Shown: positions 62,880 to 64,000 of the stretch, one piece after another | Numbering within the stretch: the stretch's first letter is position 1 | How the letters are laid out: each line of letters opens with the position of its first letter | DNA from: Muriicola jejuensis | GTDB taxonomy: Bacteria > Bacteroidota > Bacteroidia > Flavobacteriales > Flavobacteriaceae | Direction: 5' to 3' | Assembly (NCBI RefSeq): GCF_010671595.1 | Contig: NZ_JAABOP010000004.1 | Location: 1 to 64,000 of the forward strand | Length of the DNA stretch: 64,000 bases | The notes under the pieces: model-generated | What the model was told of the DNA's origin: nothing | Seen by the model: only the letters and a program-made list of their open reading frames with translations | Databases searched by the model: none | Position numbers and translations under genes: made by a program

Positions 62880-63973
62880 AGCAAAACCGATACATAAGAC
62901 AGACTTCTCTGAAAGATTTCGGCCCTGAAAGGCAGGAAATGCTGCAAAAAGCCCGTGTACTGGTCATAGGGGCTGGGGGACTAGGTATTCCTGTCCTGCA
63001 GTATCTCAGCGCAATGGGTGTAGGGGTATTGGGTGTAGTGGAACAGGATGTGGTGGAGCTTTCCAACCTGCAGCGACAGGTACTTTATGGGGAAAAGGAC
63101 GTGGCAAAACCCAAAATTGAGGTGGTGCTCAAAAAACTCAGGGAGATGAATTCCGAAATTCTGTTCCATGGCCATGATACTTTTCTGACTCCTTCCAACG
63201 CCCTTGAGATCGTATCGGACTATGACCTTGTGGTGGATGCCTCCGATAATTTTGCCACCAGATACCTGATCAATGATGCCTGTGTGATCCTCGGTATACC
63301 CTTTGTTTCAGGCGCTATCCATGGTTTCGAAGGGCAGGTTAGCGTATTTAACTATCAGGATGGCCCTACCTACCGATGCCTGTTCCCAACACCCCCGGAA
63401 CCGGGAAGCATTAAGGACTGTAATGCAAATGGGGTACTGGGTGTGATCCCCGGGATTATAGGATCATTGCAGGCCATGGAGGTCGTCAAGGTCCTGACTG
63501 AAATGCCTGGAATTCTAAAAGGCAAGCTATTGATCTACCATGGGATTGATCAGAGCCTGCGCCAAATTACATTTCCTGCCATTCCTGCCAACAAAACCCG
63601 TAAGGCTCTGGAGTCAATCTACGAAACTCCGGATTGCGCCCGTGTTCCCACCGTGGGAGTGGAAAGACTGAAAAAGGAACTCACTGAGAACCCGGAGGGA
63701 ATAATGCTGCTGGATGTCCGCACGGCCGAAGAGTACCGGGAAGATGGTTTGGAAGAGGCCACACATATCCCACTAGAGGATCTGGAGAAGTACGGCGAGA
63801 AATTACCCCTTCAAAAGACCGTGTATTGTATCTGCCGATCCGGTTCCAGGAGTTTAACCGCAGCCAGGAATCTCCTGGATGCCAGGGGAAATCTACGGGT
63901 TTACTCCGTGGAAGGAGGCATGGAGGCCTGGCAAAAGCATTTCGGCATATTTGGCGAGGCCGGGTCCGTATAA
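62876..63973 (+). CDS. moeB: MoeB-like adenylyltransferase fused to rhodanese
   Basis: This 365-residue fusion is an E1-like ThiF/MoeB domain (about 1-250) that adenylates the MoaD (and perhaps ThiS) C-terminus, followed by a rhodanese domain (about 265-360) that can supply the sulfur: MoeZ/MOCS3 layout. Visible are RYIRQTSLKDFG, VIGAGGLGIPVLQYL, VVDASDNFATRY, DCNANGVLGV and the rhodanese active loop CICRSGSRS. The zinc Cys pairs of MoeB are incomplete: TYRC replaces CYRC and the second pair is reduced to one Cys (PDCARVP). It overlaps mobA by 4 nt. Confidence 0.9.
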   Translation: MKQNRYIRQTSLKDFGPERQEMLQKARVLVIGAGGLGIPVLQYLSAMGVGVLGVVEQDVVELSNLQRQVLYGEKDVAKPKIEVVLKKLREMNSEILFHGHDTFLTPSNALEIVSDYDLVVDASDNFATRYLINDACVILGIPFVSGAIHGFEGQVSVFNYQDGPTYRCLFPTPPEPGSIKDCNANGVLGVIPGIIGSLQAMEVVKVLTEMPGILKGKLLIYHGIDQSLRQITFPAIPANKTRKALESIYETPDCARVPTVGVERLKKELTENPEGIMLLDVRTAEEYREDGLEEATHIPLEDLEKYGEKLPLQKTVYCICRSGSRSLTAARNLLDARGNLRVYSVEGGMEAWQKHFGIFGEAGSV

Positions 63974-64000
63974 TATTTAAAGTTTGCAAAGCCCTGGGAG

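Noticed and set aside
1-64000. Search for CRISPR repeats, tRNA, rRNA, transposases and prophage genes
   Set aside because: No regularly spaced repeats, cloverleaf-like segments or mobile-element proteins were noticed by eye. A program search could still find small ones.

Overview
The window looks like a chromosomal segment of a flavobacterium (Bacteroidota, most likely Flavobacteriaceae). The evidence is the type IX secretion regulator PorX, the LpxC-FabZ fusion, a short primary sigma factor without region 1.1, a bifunctional HisB, and promoters of the Bacteroidota kind (TTG, about 18-20 nt, TAnnTTTG). Many genes lack a Shine-Dalgarno sequence and several appear to start with TTG. No tRNA, rRNA, CRISPR array, transposase or phage gene was seen.

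Layout. 1-266: start of a small AT-rich membrane gene cut by the window edge. 267-7843: porX, an HD phosphohydrolase, then lpxD, lpxC-fabZ, lpxA, efp and a second lpxD-like gene (lipid A and fatty acid synthesis). 7909-12567: sucD, fabG, a membrane VWA protein and an SPFH protein. 12581-20382: a complete histidine operon, hisGDCBHA-(DinB-like)-hisF-hisIE, preceded by a His-rich leader peptide and an intrinsic terminator, that is, an attenuator. 20387-23945: a DUF1853 protein, then a VWA/AAA+ ATPase pair. 23997-30143: membrane proteins, a divergent TruA-like pseudouridine synthase, CorA and two tandem alpha/beta hydrolases. 30204-37278: dps with a candidate operator, mscS, cysM-cysE, several small enzymes and an M19 dipeptidase lipoprotein.

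37406-47117 is the most unusual part. A soluble hybrid histidine kinase and a lone receiver are followed by a HEAT-repeat protein, a processive membrane GT2 glycosyltransferase, a membrane alkaline-phosphatase/sulfatase-superfamily protein with TPRs, and a YaiO-like TPR plus outer-membrane beta-barrel protein. After them come two tandem, paralogous micropeptides of 32 and 33 residues that share YLNFxxDLNEIL. Seven of their ten shared residues in this motif use different synonymous codons, which argues that both are translated. Variants of the motif recur in the linker of the HEAT protein (twice) and at the C-terminus of the sulfatase-like protein. I read this as a regulated envelope-polysaccharide system with an undescribed short-motif/micropeptide layer; the function is inference.

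47139-53468: rpoD, a DUF6155-like gene, a hydroxyacid dehydrogenase, a stand-alone DEAD/DEAH helicase, a glycosyltransferase and menB. 53678-60781: a serine hydrolase, a run of four lipoprotein genes (cytochrome c/FG-GAP, 3D domain, amidase, M14 peptidase), a tiny membrane protein and a VWA lipoprotein. 60997-63973: molybdenum cofactor genes moaD, moaA, mobA and a MoeB-rhodanese fusion. The last 27 bases hold nothing I can call.
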